A stretch of DNA of 39,799 bases from contig JAFGIN010000224.1 of NCBI GenBank assembly GCA_016929595.1, forward strand, positions 1 to 39,799, given 5' to 3'. This document shows, piece by piece, positions 17,108-25,557 of this stretch (position 1 is its first letter; every line of letters begins with the position of its first letter). The stretch comes from Chitinispirillaceae bacterium. Lineage in GTDB: Bacteria > Fibrobacterota > Chitinivibrionia > Chitinivibrionales > Chitinispirillaceae. The position numbers were made by a program, and so were the translations under genes. The notes under the pieces are model-generated. The model made no database searches, was not told the DNA's origin, and was given only the letters and a program-made list of their open reading frames with translations.

Positions 17108-17583
17108 CTGGACTCCATATCTGTAAGGCTATGAATCGTGTCCCTGATTATTGCAGCCTGCTCAAATTCCTCATTTTTAATGGCATTTGCAAGTTCATGC
17201 CGTAATCGTTTAATTTCACCCGCAGATACAGCGTGACCGCCTCCAATACCCTGATGCTTTTTCCCTTTATGAATTGAAGAACCATGCACCTGCACTAATA
17301 GTGTATCGATCTCAGTTTCAAAAGTATGATAGCATGACGGACACCCCAACCACCCGTTCCTTTTATACTCAGAAAGCTTCATACCACAATGAGCGCACTC
17401 TTTATCCTCAGTTTGCGAATCACCGTTTTCATCAGCAACAAAATTTTCATCCTGAACAGAAATACTGATCCCTTTTTTACGGGCACATTCATCGCACAGA
17501 TGATACACGTGTGTCTCATTCTGCATGATTTGTGTCAGATGAATATTCGCCGGGTTTATCCCACACTCGTCACATAGATCCAT
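17104..17583 (-). CDS. mcsA: McsA, zinc-finger/UVR activator of McsB
   Basis: The 159-aa protein has the McsA layout. The first CxxC pair set is at residues 4-7 and about 32-35 (CDEC...LCDECARKKG). The second zinc module is about residues 64-85 (CAHCGMKLSEY...GCPSC), and a C-terminal UVR helix pair follows (EIKRLRHELANAIKNEEFEQ). In Firmicutes McsA binds and activates McsB and acts as an adaptor for ClpC. GAGGT is placed 7 bp before the ATG. It leads an mcsA-mcsB-clpC run, and the usual Firmicutes first gene ctsR is absent. The upstream gene is lolD, 231 bp away, so a promoter in that gap is likely. Confidence 0.92.
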   Translation of the reverse strand: MDLCDECGINPANIHLTQIMQNETHVYHLCDECARKKGISISVQDENFVADENGDSQTEDKECAHCGMKLSEYKRNGWLGCPSCYHTFETEIDTLLVQVHGSSIHKGKKHQGIGGGHAVSAGEIKRLRHELANAIKNEEFEQAAIIRDTIHSLTDMESR

Positions 17584-17604
17584 GATCTTACCTCGAACTA
17601 AAAG

Positions 17605-17621
17605 CTGGTTCGAAAAACCAG
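17605..17621 (-). promoter_or_regulatory. Small hairpin in the mcsA leader
   Basis: CTGGTT and AACCAG pair around a 5-nt loop, 22-38 bp upstream of the mcsA start. A TATATAAT-like stretch lies just upstream (complement of about 17625-17640) and could be a -10 box with the hairpin near the transcript start. No CtsR or CIRCE operator was recognised. The promoter reading is an inference from position. Confidence 0.3.
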
Positions 17622-17814
17622 AACATAATTATATATACAAAAACCTGTCCGGTTCTACATAATTAACCACCGTCCAGATCACTCTAGAATCAGTCCTGAA
17701 GTATCTGTTCTTTTAAATACTATTTTTAAATATACTTTTTCGGCTACTGTTCCTGAAAATTCTTATTAACAACGAATTTCTAATACGATATTCACAGGAA
17801 CACCTTAAACGGAT

Positions 17815-18528
17815 TTATTTCAGGTGCTCTTCCGAAACAGATTCTGAAATAGTGCAATTTTCCAGCAATAATGTCCGATGCATTCTTGGAGACATCTGAG
17901 TGTTGTGTGTTGCGATGAAAAATGTCTGATTCAACTCTTTGTTGGTTTTCTCAAAAAGATTCAACAATAACTCACCATTACCGCGGTCGAGGTTCCCCGT
18001 GGGTTCATCAGCAAGAATCAACGCCGGATCATTGAGTAAAGCACGTGCAAGCGCAACCCGCTGCCGTTCTCCTCCTGAGAGCTCTGTTGGAAAGTGACTC
18101 TCCCGGGACTTGAGTCCCAGATATCCCAGAAGTTCCTTCGCTTTTTTTATACAGTCGTTTTTCGGTTTTTTTAAAAGCAACCCAGGTATGATCGTATTTT
18201 CGAGGGCGGTGAAATCGGGAAGCAGATGATGAAATTGAAAAACGAATCCAACATGTCTGTTACGAAACTCCGCAAGCTCATGCATTCTCATGGTACCAAG
18301 CTGCCTACCACATACTTTTACAGAACCGCCATTAAAGCTGTCCAATCCTCCAAGAATCTGCAACAGTGTGGTTTTTCCAGCACCGGAGATCCCAAGCAAT
18401 GCGATCATCTCACCCTTATGGATGGAAAAAGCAGTATTTTTCAAAACATCGAACCGTCCGGCATCATCAATAAACTCTTTGCGGAGTTCTTTTACTTCTA
18501 CAATTTTTTCTGCGATCGGTTCGTTCAT
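17815..18528 (-). CDS. lolD: Lipoprotein-releasing ABC transporter ATPase LolD
   Basis: The 237-aa ABC ATPase has Walker [11 protein letters not shown], a Q-loop ([13 protein letters not shown]), signature [15 protein letters not shown], Walker B LILADEP and an H-loop (ATHN). This is the MacB/LolD/FtsE class. The LolD assignment rests on the downstream-facing partner, a LolC/E-type permease, and on the surrounding outer-membrane genes. It would power extraction of lipoproteins from the inner membrane. AGGAAT lies before the ATG. The 299-bp gap to the permease gene, containing a repeat fragment, is unusual for this pair, which is normally adjacent. Confidence 0.87.
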   Translation of the reverse strand: MNEPIAEKIVEVKELRKEFIDDAGRFDVLKNTAFSIHKGEMIALLGISGAGKTTLLQILGGLDSFNGGSVKVCGRQLGTMRMHELAEFRNRHVGFVFQFHHLLPDFTALENTIIPGLLLKKPKNDCIKKAKELLGYLGLKSRESHFPTELSGGERQRVALARALLNDPALILADEPTGNLDRGNGELLLNLFEKTNKELNQTFFIATHNTQMSPRMHRTLLLENCTISESVSEEHLK

Positions 18529-18608
18529 TATTATTCCTGTTCTGAGAATCTTATGAAAAGCACGACAACATAAATAGTTGCGAATATTTACACTCTTACA
18601 TTTTTACT

Positions 18609-18665
18609 ACCCCTATCCCATCCTTCCCCAGTTAACGGGGTAAGGTGCCGAAGGCAAACGGGGTA
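18609..18665. repeat. Fragment of the GC-rich dispersed repeat
   Basis: ACCCCTATCCC at 18609-18619 followed by CCTTCCCC, GTTA and a GGGGTAAGG block aligns with 139-178 at the window's left end. The copy diverges after that, with CCCCAGTTAACGGGG forming its own hairpin. It lies in the 299-bp lolD-lolC/E gap. The rest of that gap (to 18827) shows no gene. Confidence 0.65.
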
Positions 18666-18827
18666 ACCGCGCATAACAAGTCAAAAAAACATACCTATTC
18701 GCAATTTATTATGTCGCTGGTGTTTAAATATCTGGTTACATTATCTTTCGACAGGTTGAGTGGTCTTTATCCAGCACTTACTTTTTGCGCCCATCTTCAG
18801 CCTTTCGAAGGATCATATCACAATCCC

Positions 18828-20054
18828 TTACTCAAATCGGATTGACTCTGCAGGAAGCATTTTTGATGCTTTCCAGGCCGGATATACAGTAGTCAACCAG
18901 GCAATTACGTTTGCAGCGATATATACCCCGAACACATCCAGCGGATTTAATAAAATCGGTACCGTATCGATAAAATAAATATCTCCGGGAAGCGGAATCA
19001 GCCTCCACGTATATTGAATGTAACAGAGCACTACTCCAAGCAGCACTCCGGCAGTCGATCCTACAAATCCAACCATGACCCCGTATTTCATAAAAATACT
19101 CATAATCGTCCTGGATGTCGCTCCCATACTCATGAGAATACCGATCTCCCGCCGCTTTTCAAATACAATTGTTATCAGTGAAGAGATTATGTTGAGCGCA
19201 GCAACAAACATAATCATCGAAATGACAATAAAAATAATCAGCTTCTCGAGCTTCATCCATTGAAACAGCGATCTGTTCTGCGTCTGCCAGTCGACCTCCC
19301 GGTAAGGATACCCACCCAGAAAATCCCGCACATCAGCCGCAATTTTATCAGCTTCAAAAAGGTTACTGGTTTTTATCTGGATCCCCTCGACCCCTTTCAT
19401 GTTGAAAAGGTTCTGTGCAGATTCAATCGAAACATATACAAGACTTAAATCATACTCGTACATACCTGTTTCGAATACACCCGAAACAGTAAAACGGGCC
19501 ATTTTAGGTACAGGATCCATCTCACCTTCAACCTTGGCAAGACACAGCAACACAACCTCCGCACCTGTACTGACCCCTATTTTATTGGCCAGTCCCATGC
19601 CAATACAGATACCCGGAAATGTTCTGCCACGTTCGGACATTACAGAATCGAGACTGAACGTTCCCCACACTACCTTTTTGTTAATATCAGTTACCGCAGC
19701 CTCAAGAGAATCATCAACACCAATGACCATGACCCCTTCCTGGGTCTGATCATGTTCCAGTCCTGCTTTACCATTAATGTAAGGTGATGCGGCCTTGACT
19801 TTTGGATGCTTCAGTATCTCACGACGAAGAGAATCGTAGTTTTCAACCGGTATCGAATGGTACTGTAGAATTTTTGCATGTGCAAGTGTCCCGACAACAC
19901 GGTCACGTACCTCTTTTTCAAAGCCATTCGCGATGGACAGGGCAATTATTAAAACAAAACTGCCGATAAAAATTCCCAGAGCTGTAACGTAGGTGCCGAT
20001 TTTGCGTTTACCCCTAAGGTAACGCATCGCCACCATATTTTCCACTACACTCAT
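18828..20054 (-). CDS. LolC/LolE-type lipoprotein-releasing permease (possibly homodimeric LolF-like)
   Basis: A 408-aa MacB/FtsX-fold permease. The N-terminal transmembrane segment (residues about 23-45, GTYVTALGIFIGSFVLIIALSI) is followed by a large periplasmic domain (about 50-265). Three C-terminal membrane helices lie near residues 272-295, 318-345 and 370-395 (IIFIVISMIMFVAALNII onward). A GAGGAG sits before the ATG. It follows lysS by 26 bp and is followed by lolD, supporting a lipoprotein-release role. Only one permease gene is present, where Proteobacteria have LolC plus LolE, so a homodimer is likely. A general MacB-like efflux permease is the main alternative. Confidence 0.8.
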   Translation of the reverse strand: MSVVENMVAMRYLRGKRKIGTYVTALGIFIGSFVLIIALSIANGFEKEVRDRVVGTLAHAKILQYHSIPVENYDSLRREILKHPKVKAASPYINGKAGLEHDQTQEGVMVIGVDDSLEAAVTDINKKVVWGTFSLDSVMSERGRTFPGICIGMGLANKIGVSTGAEVVLLCLAKVEGEMDPVPKMARFTVSGVFETGMYEYDLSLVYVSIESAQNLFNMKGVEGIQIKTSNLFEADKIAADVRDFLGGYPYREVDWQTQNRSLFQWMKLEKLIIFIVISMIMFVAALNIISSLITIVFEKRREIGILMSMGATSRTIMSIFMKYGVMVGFVGSTAGVLLGVVLCYIQYTWRLIPLPGDIYFIDTVPILLNPLDVFGVYIAANVIAWLTTVYPAWKASKMLPAESIRFE

Positions 20055-20080
20055 CAGACAGCTCCTCTCATAAGAGATAT

Positions 20081-21559
20081 TCAGTTTTCCGGCCGCATGA
20101 GCGGAAACAGTATCACATCCCGTAACGTTGATGCATTTGTCAGAAGCGCCACAATCCGGTCAACACCCATTCCCCATCCGGAGATCGGCGGCATGCCAAA
20201 TTCCATGCACTGAAGAAAATCGTTATCCACTTCCATGGTTTCTCTGTCACCATGAGCCCTCGCCTCAGCCTGCTGCTTAAACCGCTCGGTCTGATCAATC
20301 GGATCAACAAGTTCTGAATACGCATTGACAACTTCCCACCCGTTAACAACAAGCTGAAAACGGTCCACCACAAGCGGATTCTCGTCGTTTTTACGTGCAA
20401 GTGGTGAAAGATCCAATGGGTGGTGGGTTATAAACGTCGGATTGATCAACTGAGGACGTGAGACTTTTTTGTAAAGAAGATCGATAATCGTACCACGTCC
20501 GGCTTTGTCGATCTCGACATCGGTCTCGAACCGTATTCCATTTTTATCAATCTCTTTCATCAGCGTTTCACGGCTCCCGAACAGATTGATATCGATACCG
20601 CAATCCTTCAATATCAGATCTCTGAATGAATAACGGGGCCATTCTCCACCAAAAGCGATCTCCCGGCCTTCATAAGTAAGGTCAAGTCCGCCATTTATTG
20701 TGGTGAGAAGATGCTTGAAAAGTCTTTCGGTAAAATTCATATTGTCAACATAGTTCCAGTAGGAACAGTAATATTCAAGAAGTGTAAAATCGGGAAGATG
20801 CGACGCATCCATCCCTTCATTGCGAAACGATCGGGCGAACTCATATACTCTGTCAAATCCTCCGGCAATCGCACGTTTGAGATAGGTCTCAGGAGCGATC
20901 CTGAGATAGATATCGATATCAAGCGCATTGTGATGCGTCAAAAATGGACGTGCCAGTGCGCCTGTCGCTTTATTTGTAAGAACAGGAGTGTCAATTTCTG
21001 TAAACCCGTTTTCATCAAGAAAATCACGGATCGTTTTGATAATCCTTGTTCTCTTAAGAAATCGTTCCCTGCTCTCTTCCGACATTATAAGGTCCAGATA
21101 CCGTTTCCGTAACCGCAGCTCCGGATCAGTCAATCCATGAAACTTTTCGGGCAGAGAACGAAGCGACTTTGTCAGAAAGAAAATCTTCTGAGCATTGATG
21201 GTTTTCTCACCTGTTTTTGTTGTGATCATTTCACCTTCAATACCGATAAAATCTCCAATGTCTACAAGCCTTTTCAGATCATCAAACTGCTCATTGAGAA
21301 CAGTCTTCTGCGCAGCAAACTGTACCTTTCCGGAGACATCATAGAGATGACCAAACGCAAGCTTTCCAAAATAGCGTAGCGAAACAATCCTTCCGGCAAC
21401 CCTGACCCCCGTCATACCATCAGGCAATTTGTCAGCCTCACCGGGACGATGAGTCCGCTCAAATCTCTCAGCATAAGGATGATACCCGGCTTCTCTGATA
21501 GCAGGGATTTTATCCAGTCGTATTTTCATCTGTTCATTAAGGTCTAATTGCGTTTCCAA
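20081..21559 (-). CDS. lysS: Lysine--tRNA ligase, class II
   Basis: The 492-aa enzyme charges tRNA-Lys. An N-terminal OB-fold anticodon-binding domain (VRVAGRIVSLRYFGKLAFG) precedes the class II catalytic core. Motif 1 is around FLDENGFTEIDTPVL, motif 2 is FARSFRNEGMDASHLPDFTLL and motif 3 is GWGMGVDRIVALLT. The TTG at 21559 is preferred because LDLNEQMKIRLDKI is conserved at the family N-terminus and a GGAG lies about 9 bp upstream. An internal ATG at 21529 would lose that segment. The length is normal. lolC/E follows after 26 bp, so they may be co-transcribed. Confidence 0.95.
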   Translation of the reverse strand: METQLDLNEQMKIRLDKIPAIREAGYHPYAERFERTHRPGEADKLPDGMTGVRVAGRIVSLRYFGKLAFGHLYDVSGKVQFAAQKTVLNEQFDDLKRLVDIGDFIGIEGEMITTKTGEKTINAQKIFFLTKSLRSLPEKFHGLTDPELRLRKRYLDLIMSEESRERFLKRTRIIKTIRDFLDENGFTEIDTPVLTNKATGALARPFLTHHNALDIDIYLRIAPETYLKRAIAGGFDRVYEFARSFRNEGMDASHLPDFTLLEYYCSYWNYVDNMNFTERLFKHLLTTINGGLDLTYEGREIAFGGEWPRYSFRDLILKDCGIDINLFGSRETLMKEIDKNGIRFETDVEIDKAGRGTIIDLLYKKVSRPQLINPTFITHHPLDLSPLARKNDENPLVVDRFQLVVNGWEVVNAYSELVDPIDQTERFKQQAEARAHGDRETMEVDNDFLQCMEFGMPPISGWGMGVDRIVALLTNASTLRDVILFPLMRPEN

Positions 21560-21727
21560 TTTCCAGTCTCCATCGAAATAACTCTATAAAAGGATGTACA
21601 TTACGAACTAAACTCCAGCTGCGGTACTTCTGTAGCTTCGACAATCAAATAAAATCACACTTGCTGAAGCCAGCTAAAATAGTATCTCTTTGCTGGTTTT
21701 CCAAATTATGATTACACTCACCGATAA

Positions 21728-22060
21728 TTAACCCTCAGAGCTGTTCTGGCTCGAATACCTTTCAGATTCGTCGCGGGCATGAATATCGCTAAACAGAAGA
21801 TTTGCTTCCTCCTGTGTTGCCGGACGAAACTTGATTATTTTCTCCAGTTCTGAAGGATCAGTGTGAGTTTCTAAAGCCTTTTTGTACTCCTCGGTATAGA
21901 ACAACTCGATAGAATCATAAATAGGCTCATTGTTAAACCTCATGCCTAATAAAACAGAGATCTCTGTCATTTTGAGGGGTTCACTCATCACATTCTGCCG
22001 CTTTTTTTCCAGTTTTGATGTTAATGATGAGAAAAAGGTCCTTGCAACTGAATCTGCCAT
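21728..22060 (-). CDS. Small hypothetical protein (110 aa)
   Basis: I do not recognise a family. The protein is hydrophilic, with no signal peptide or membrane segment. It has a basic N-terminal helix (SLTSKLEKKRQNVMSEP), a middle with RFNNEPIYDSIELFYTEEYKKAL, and an acidic Ser/Glu-rich tail (ARDESERYSSQNSSEG). A GGAGG about 12 bp before the ATG supports translation. It lies 168 bp upstream of lysS on the same strand and diverges from ettA, so it could head the lysS transcript. Role unknown. Confidence 0.6.
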   Translation of the reverse strand: MADSVARTFFSSLTSKLEKKRQNVMSEPLKMTEISVLLGMRFNNEPIYDSIELFYTEEYKKALETHTDPSELEKIIKFRPATQEEANLLFSDIHARDESERYSSQNSSEG

Positions 22061-22270
22061 ATATACTATATCCTCCGGAAAAAAAATTGTATTTCGCTAA
22101 GAATTACGATCTGCGGTTTAACTGATTTTCTAAAATAACTTCTTGATGAAGCAAATGAACTAATTAATTATATTTCCAACACAAGAAAATTTGAAATTTT
22201 CCAGAACTGAAGTCTCGTATCCGGGGATTGCCCCCCTCTAAACTACAATTTTAAGGAAACAGGAAACCCT

Positions 22271-23947
22271 ATGGCAGAAAAGTTTGTCTACTACATGCAT
22301 CGCCTCACAAAGATATACCCGCCTAAAAAGGAGATTCTCAAAGAGATCTCTCTGTCGTTCTATTATGGGGCAAAAATAGGAATCATTGGCGTAAATGGTT
22401 CGGGAAAAAGTACACTGATGAAAATAATGGCAAATATCGATACCGAATTCCAGGGTGAAGCATGGCTCGAATCGGGCAGAACGGTCGGATACCTTCCGCA
22501 GGAACCACGATTGGATGAATCTCTTGACGTAAAAGGAAACGTTGAGCTTGCCGTAAAATCAACGCGGGATCTTCTCAATGAATTTGATGAAGTTTCCAAT
22601 AAATTCGGTGAAGAGATGTCTGATGAAGAGATGGACAAGCTACTCTCACGTCAGGCGGAACTTCAGGACAAAATCGACGCCTGTGATGCATGGGACCTTG
22701 ACCGCCACCTCGAAATCGCCATGGACGCTCTTCGCTGCCCGCCGGGTGATGCGAATGTAAAAACGCTTTCCGGTGGAGAAAAACGCCGGGTCGCTCTTTG
22801 CAAACTTCTTCTTGAGAAACCAGACCTCCTGCTCCTCGATGAACCGACAAACCACCTGGACGCAGAATCGGTCGCATGGCTGGAACACCACCTGCGTGAA
22901 TACAAAGGTTCGGTAATTCTTGTCACCCATGACCGCTATTTCCTTGACAATGTTGTGGAATGGATCCTTGAGCTTGACCGTGGTCATGGAATACCGTGGA
23001 AAGGAAACTACAGCTCCTGGCTCGACCAGAAAACATCCAGAATGGAACAGGAAGAGAAAGAGGAAAGTTCCCGTAGACGAAGACTTAAAGCTGAACTCGA
23101 GTGGGTTCGTCTCTCCCAGAAAGCGCGTCAGGCCAAGGGAAAGGCACGTCTTAACGCATACGAAGAGCTTATCAGCCAGTCAACTCCCGATAAAATCAAC
23201 ACGACACAGATTGTCATACCACATGGCCAGCGGCTTGGTAACACTGTGATCTGTGCAGAAAAACTCACGAAGGCTTACGGCGACAAGCTGCTTTTTGAAA
23301 ATCTCGAATTTACCCTTCCCCGCGCAGGAATCGTCGGAGTTATCGGCCCCAATGGTGCAGGTAAATCAACACTGCTCAGACTGATCACCGGACAGGAGAA
23401 ACCCGATGGCGGTTCCCTGACTATCGGTGAAACAGTACAGCTCAGCTATGTCAATCAATCCCGTGATGCACTGGATGCAAACAAGACGGTTTTCGAGGAG
23501 ATTGCCGGAGGAAGAGACACAATCCTGTTAGGTAAATCAGAGATCAACTCCCGGGCATATGTCGGAAAATTCAACTTCTCCGGCGGTGATCAGCAAAAAA
23601 TGATAGGCACCCTTTCAGGTGGAGAAAGAAACAGAGTCCATCTTGCGAAACTACTCCAGTCCGGAGGAAATGTATTACTTCTCGATGAACCAACGAACGA
23701 TCTCGATGTCGAAACACTTCAGGCATTGGAACAGGCTATCGCCGACTTCAGTGGCTGTGCCGTTGTTGTAAGCCATGACCGCTGGTTCCTCGATCGGCTT
23801 GCTACCCACATTCTTGCATTTGAAGGTGACAGCACGGTCATCTGGCATGAGGGTAACTATGCATCGTACGAAGAGGCCCGTCATGCACGTCTTGGCACTG
23901 ATGCCGACCAGCCGACCCGGATCAAATACCGCAAACTTCAGCGTTAA
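22271..23947 (+). CDS. ettA: ABC-F translational throttle ATPase EttA
   Basis: A 558-aa soluble protein with two ABC domains and no membrane segments. The first domain has GVNGSGKSTL, LSGGEKRRVALCKLLL and LLLLDEPTNHLD. A long charged linker follows (SSRRRRLKAELEWVRLSQKARQAKGKARL), the P-site tRNA-interaction motif region. The second domain has GPNGAGKSTLLRLI, LSGGERNRVHLAKLL and LLLDEPTNDLD. The length and the LEWVRxSxKARQAK linker match EttA, which binds the ribosomal E site and gates early elongation by energy state. AAGGAAACAGG precedes the ATG. It is transcribed away from the minus-strand block. Confidence 0.94.
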   Translation: MAEKFVYYMHRLTKIYPPKKEILKEISLSFYYGAKIGIIGVNGSGKSTLMKIMANIDTEFQGEAWLESGRTVGYLPQEPRLDESLDVKGNVELAVKSTRDLLNEFDEVSNKFGEEMSDEEMDKLLSRQAELQDKIDACDAWDLDRHLEIAMDALRCPPGDANVKTLSGGEKRRVALCKLLLEKPDLLLLDEPTNHLDAESVAWLEHHLREYKGSVILVTHDRYFLDNVVEWILELDRGHGIPWKGNYSSWLDQKTSRMEQEEKEESSRRRRLKAELEWVRLSQKARQAKGKARLNAYEELISQSTPDKINTTQIVIPHGQRLGNTVICAEKLTKAYGDKLLFENLEFTLPRAGIVGVIGPNGAGKSTLLRLITGQEKPDGGSLTIGETVQLSYVNQSRDALDANKTVFEEIAGGRDTILLGKSEINSRAYVGKFNFSGGDQQKMIGTLSGGERNRVHLAKLLQSGGNVLLLDEPTNDLDVETLQALEQAIADFSGCAVVVSHDRWFLDRLATHILAFEGDSTVIWHEGNYASYEEARHARLGTDADQPTRIKYRKLQR

Positions 23948-24006
23948 TAGATTATTTTTTATTGTTAAATGCATATAACCCGAATATATAATCATATAAA
24001 CTCTGC

Positions 24007-24030
24007 AGGGGTACGTTGCAACGTGCCCCT
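24007..24030. repeat. Palindromic repeat, copy 1 (AGGGGTACGTTG/CAACGTGCCCCT)
   Basis: A 24-bp near-perfect palindrome, with one mismatched pair, upstream of the DUF4404-like gene. Copy 2 lies at 24445-24472. It is a short structured repeat and may act as a weak terminator for ettA. Confidence 0.75.
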
Positions 24031-24099
24031 ACAACAGGTTGTAACGTACACATGCCGCGAATTAATTAATTTTACGCACTTCATTTCAGGAGATCTCAA

Positions 24100-24429
24100 A
24101 TGATCTACGAGACCATTAAACGCATAGAAAACGAAATTCAGAAAAATGTCACCGATGCCAATGAAAAAAAGGAACTTCTGAATCTGATTGACAACCTGAA
24201 GCTTGAACTTGAAACAATAAAAGAAAACGATCATGACAATGCCCGCAGCATCACTAAATTTACTGAGACAGGTGTTTTTGAAGGGACCCGTGAAGGGCGT
24301 GATGAGGAACTCTTTCAGCATGCGATTGATGGAATGAAACTATCAGTAAGAAAATTTGAGGTGTCGCATCCCGGCCTCATTAATGTTATCAATGCCATTG
24401 GGAACACTTTGAATAATATAGGCATCTGA
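24100..24429 (+). CDS. DUF4404-like small coiled-coil protein
   Basis: The 109-aa protein has an N-terminal coiled coil (residues about 1-47, IKRIENEIQKN...LIDNLKLELETI). Its C-terminus (VRKFEVSHPGLINVINAIGNTLNNIGI) matches what I recall of DUF4404 proteins, which end in a FExSHP...LxNMGI-type helix. There is no signal peptide, so it is probably cytoplasmic. AGGAG lies 7 bp before the ATG. It is a single-gene unit with one copy of the same palindrome on each side. Function unknown. Confidence 0.65.
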   Translation: MIYETIKRIENEIQKNVTDANEKKELLNLIDNLKLELETIKENDHDNARSITKFTETGVFEGTREGRDEELFQHAIDGMKLSVRKFEVSHPGLINVINAIGNTLNNIGI

Positions 24430-24444
24430 GGAATCCGGAATCAG

Positions 24445-24472
24445 GTAGGGGCACGTTGCGACGTACCCCTAC
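24445..24472. repeat. Palindromic repeat, copy 2, overlapping the radical SAM stop codon
   Basis: GTAGGGGCACGTTG followed by CGACGTACCCCTAC pairs along 14 bp per arm, with one or two mismatches. It is nearly the same as copy 1 at 24007-24030. The TAG stop of the minus-strand radical SAM gene (complement of 24469-24471) lies inside the right arm. It sits between the convergent DUF4404-like and radical SAM genes and may terminate both. Confidence 0.8.
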
Positions 24473-25557
24473 TGAATATCATTCGTTCGATACTCATTAA
24501 CCAGATCGTAATCAGCACTCGAAAATGCCCGTAAATCAAGGCAGCGGGTGCAGACAATTGATGCATCGCTGTTTTTTTTATCATGTTGCATCATGCGGGC
24601 AGCCCTGAACCGTTCATTACGCCATATCCCGGTAAACGAAGTTTCTTCCAGGTTGCCGAAATCGGTACTTTTATAAAAGACGTGACAACAGGGTGAAATG
24701 CCGCCATCGACGTTAATGACAGGATTGTTCCAGAGAAATCCACACCCTTTTTCGGGACGATCTTTCCGTTTTATCATCTTAACGTGGTCGTAGTGCGATT
24801 TAATCTCATCAAGGGGCAGCCAGCGGTTTCGTTGCGCTTCATCCTGTATATCGAAGGTGATCGGCTGGGGAAAGAATAGTGCACCGATTTTTGCCGCGTA
24901 AGCACCGACAGCATCATACTCATGAACATTGTGCGCATGCATGAGAAACTGAAGTACTAGGTGCGGGGTTTTCGAATTAAACCGTCTTTTCGCAGCGGCA
25001 ACGGACTCAATCGCGAGCTTGACTTTATCAACATCTCCACCAATCCGGTAGGACTGATAGGCTTCCTGAGTTAACCCATCAAACGAAGCAACCAGGGTGT
25101 CCAGACCACTCCCGACACACTCCTCTGCAAAACCTTCGTTCCAGACGTTTAGATTGCTATTGACCTGTACAGCGATGTTCGCTCTACTCGCAAAAGAGAT
25201 CATATCGAAAAGCTCGGGGTTAAGAAACGGTTCACCGTAGTTGAATAATTTAATTTTGTAAAGATATGGAGCGAGCGGACTGATATACTTTTTAAAGGAT
25301 TCGAGCGACATCATCATCTTCGTTCGGGGAACGAGCCGTCTTCCGGTGTTGCAGAGCGGACACCGCAGAGGGCAAATATTGACAGGATCGATAAACAGCT
25401 CCCACGGATACGAACGAACATCTATCTTCTGCTGCCGCGCTTCCCATTCACACCACATAAAGTTCTGCAACTTGCGAAGGGTGGTGCCACGGCCAAAAAC
25501 GAAGGCGTGCCGACGCCAGTACCGCACCAGGTATTTTCCATAATCAACAATGCGCAT
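24469..25557 (-). CDS. Radical SAM protein with SPASM-type C-terminal cluster
   Basis: About 362 aa. The ATG at 25557 (AGGAAAGAG upstream) is chosen over a longer frame from 25653 that lacks a good signal and overlaps the neighbour further. The radical SAM cluster motif CPLRCPLC follows NI near residue 60, and a TIM-barrel half follows with YGEPFLNP and VQVNSNL. The C-terminal region has GCGF...ISPCCHVFYKSTDFGN and a CTRCLDLR set, the layout of SPASM auxiliary Fe-S binding. Substrate is unknown. SPASM enzymes modify peptides or small molecules, and its pairing with a methyltransferase and a glycan locus suggests surface-glycan or lipid chemistry. It overlaps the methyltransferase gene by 14 bp. 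Confidence 0.82.
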   Translation of the reverse strand: MRIVDYGKYLVRYWRRHAFVFGRGTTLRKLQNFMWCEWEARQQKIDVRSYPWELFIDPVNICPLRCPLCNTGRRLVPRTKMMMSLESFKKYISPLAPYLYKIKLFNYGEPFLNPELFDMISFASRANIAVQVNSNLNVWNEGFAEECVGSGLDTLVASFDGLTQEAYQSYRIGGDVDKVKLAIESVAAAKRRFNSKTPHLVLQFLMHAHNVHEYDAVGAYAAKIGALFFPQPITFDIQDEAQRNRWLPLDEIKSHYDHVKMIKRKDRPEKGCGFLWNNPVINVDGGISPCCHVFYKSTDFGNLEETSFTGIWRNERFRAARMMQHDKKNSDASIVCTRCLDLRAFSSADYDLVNEYRTNDIQ

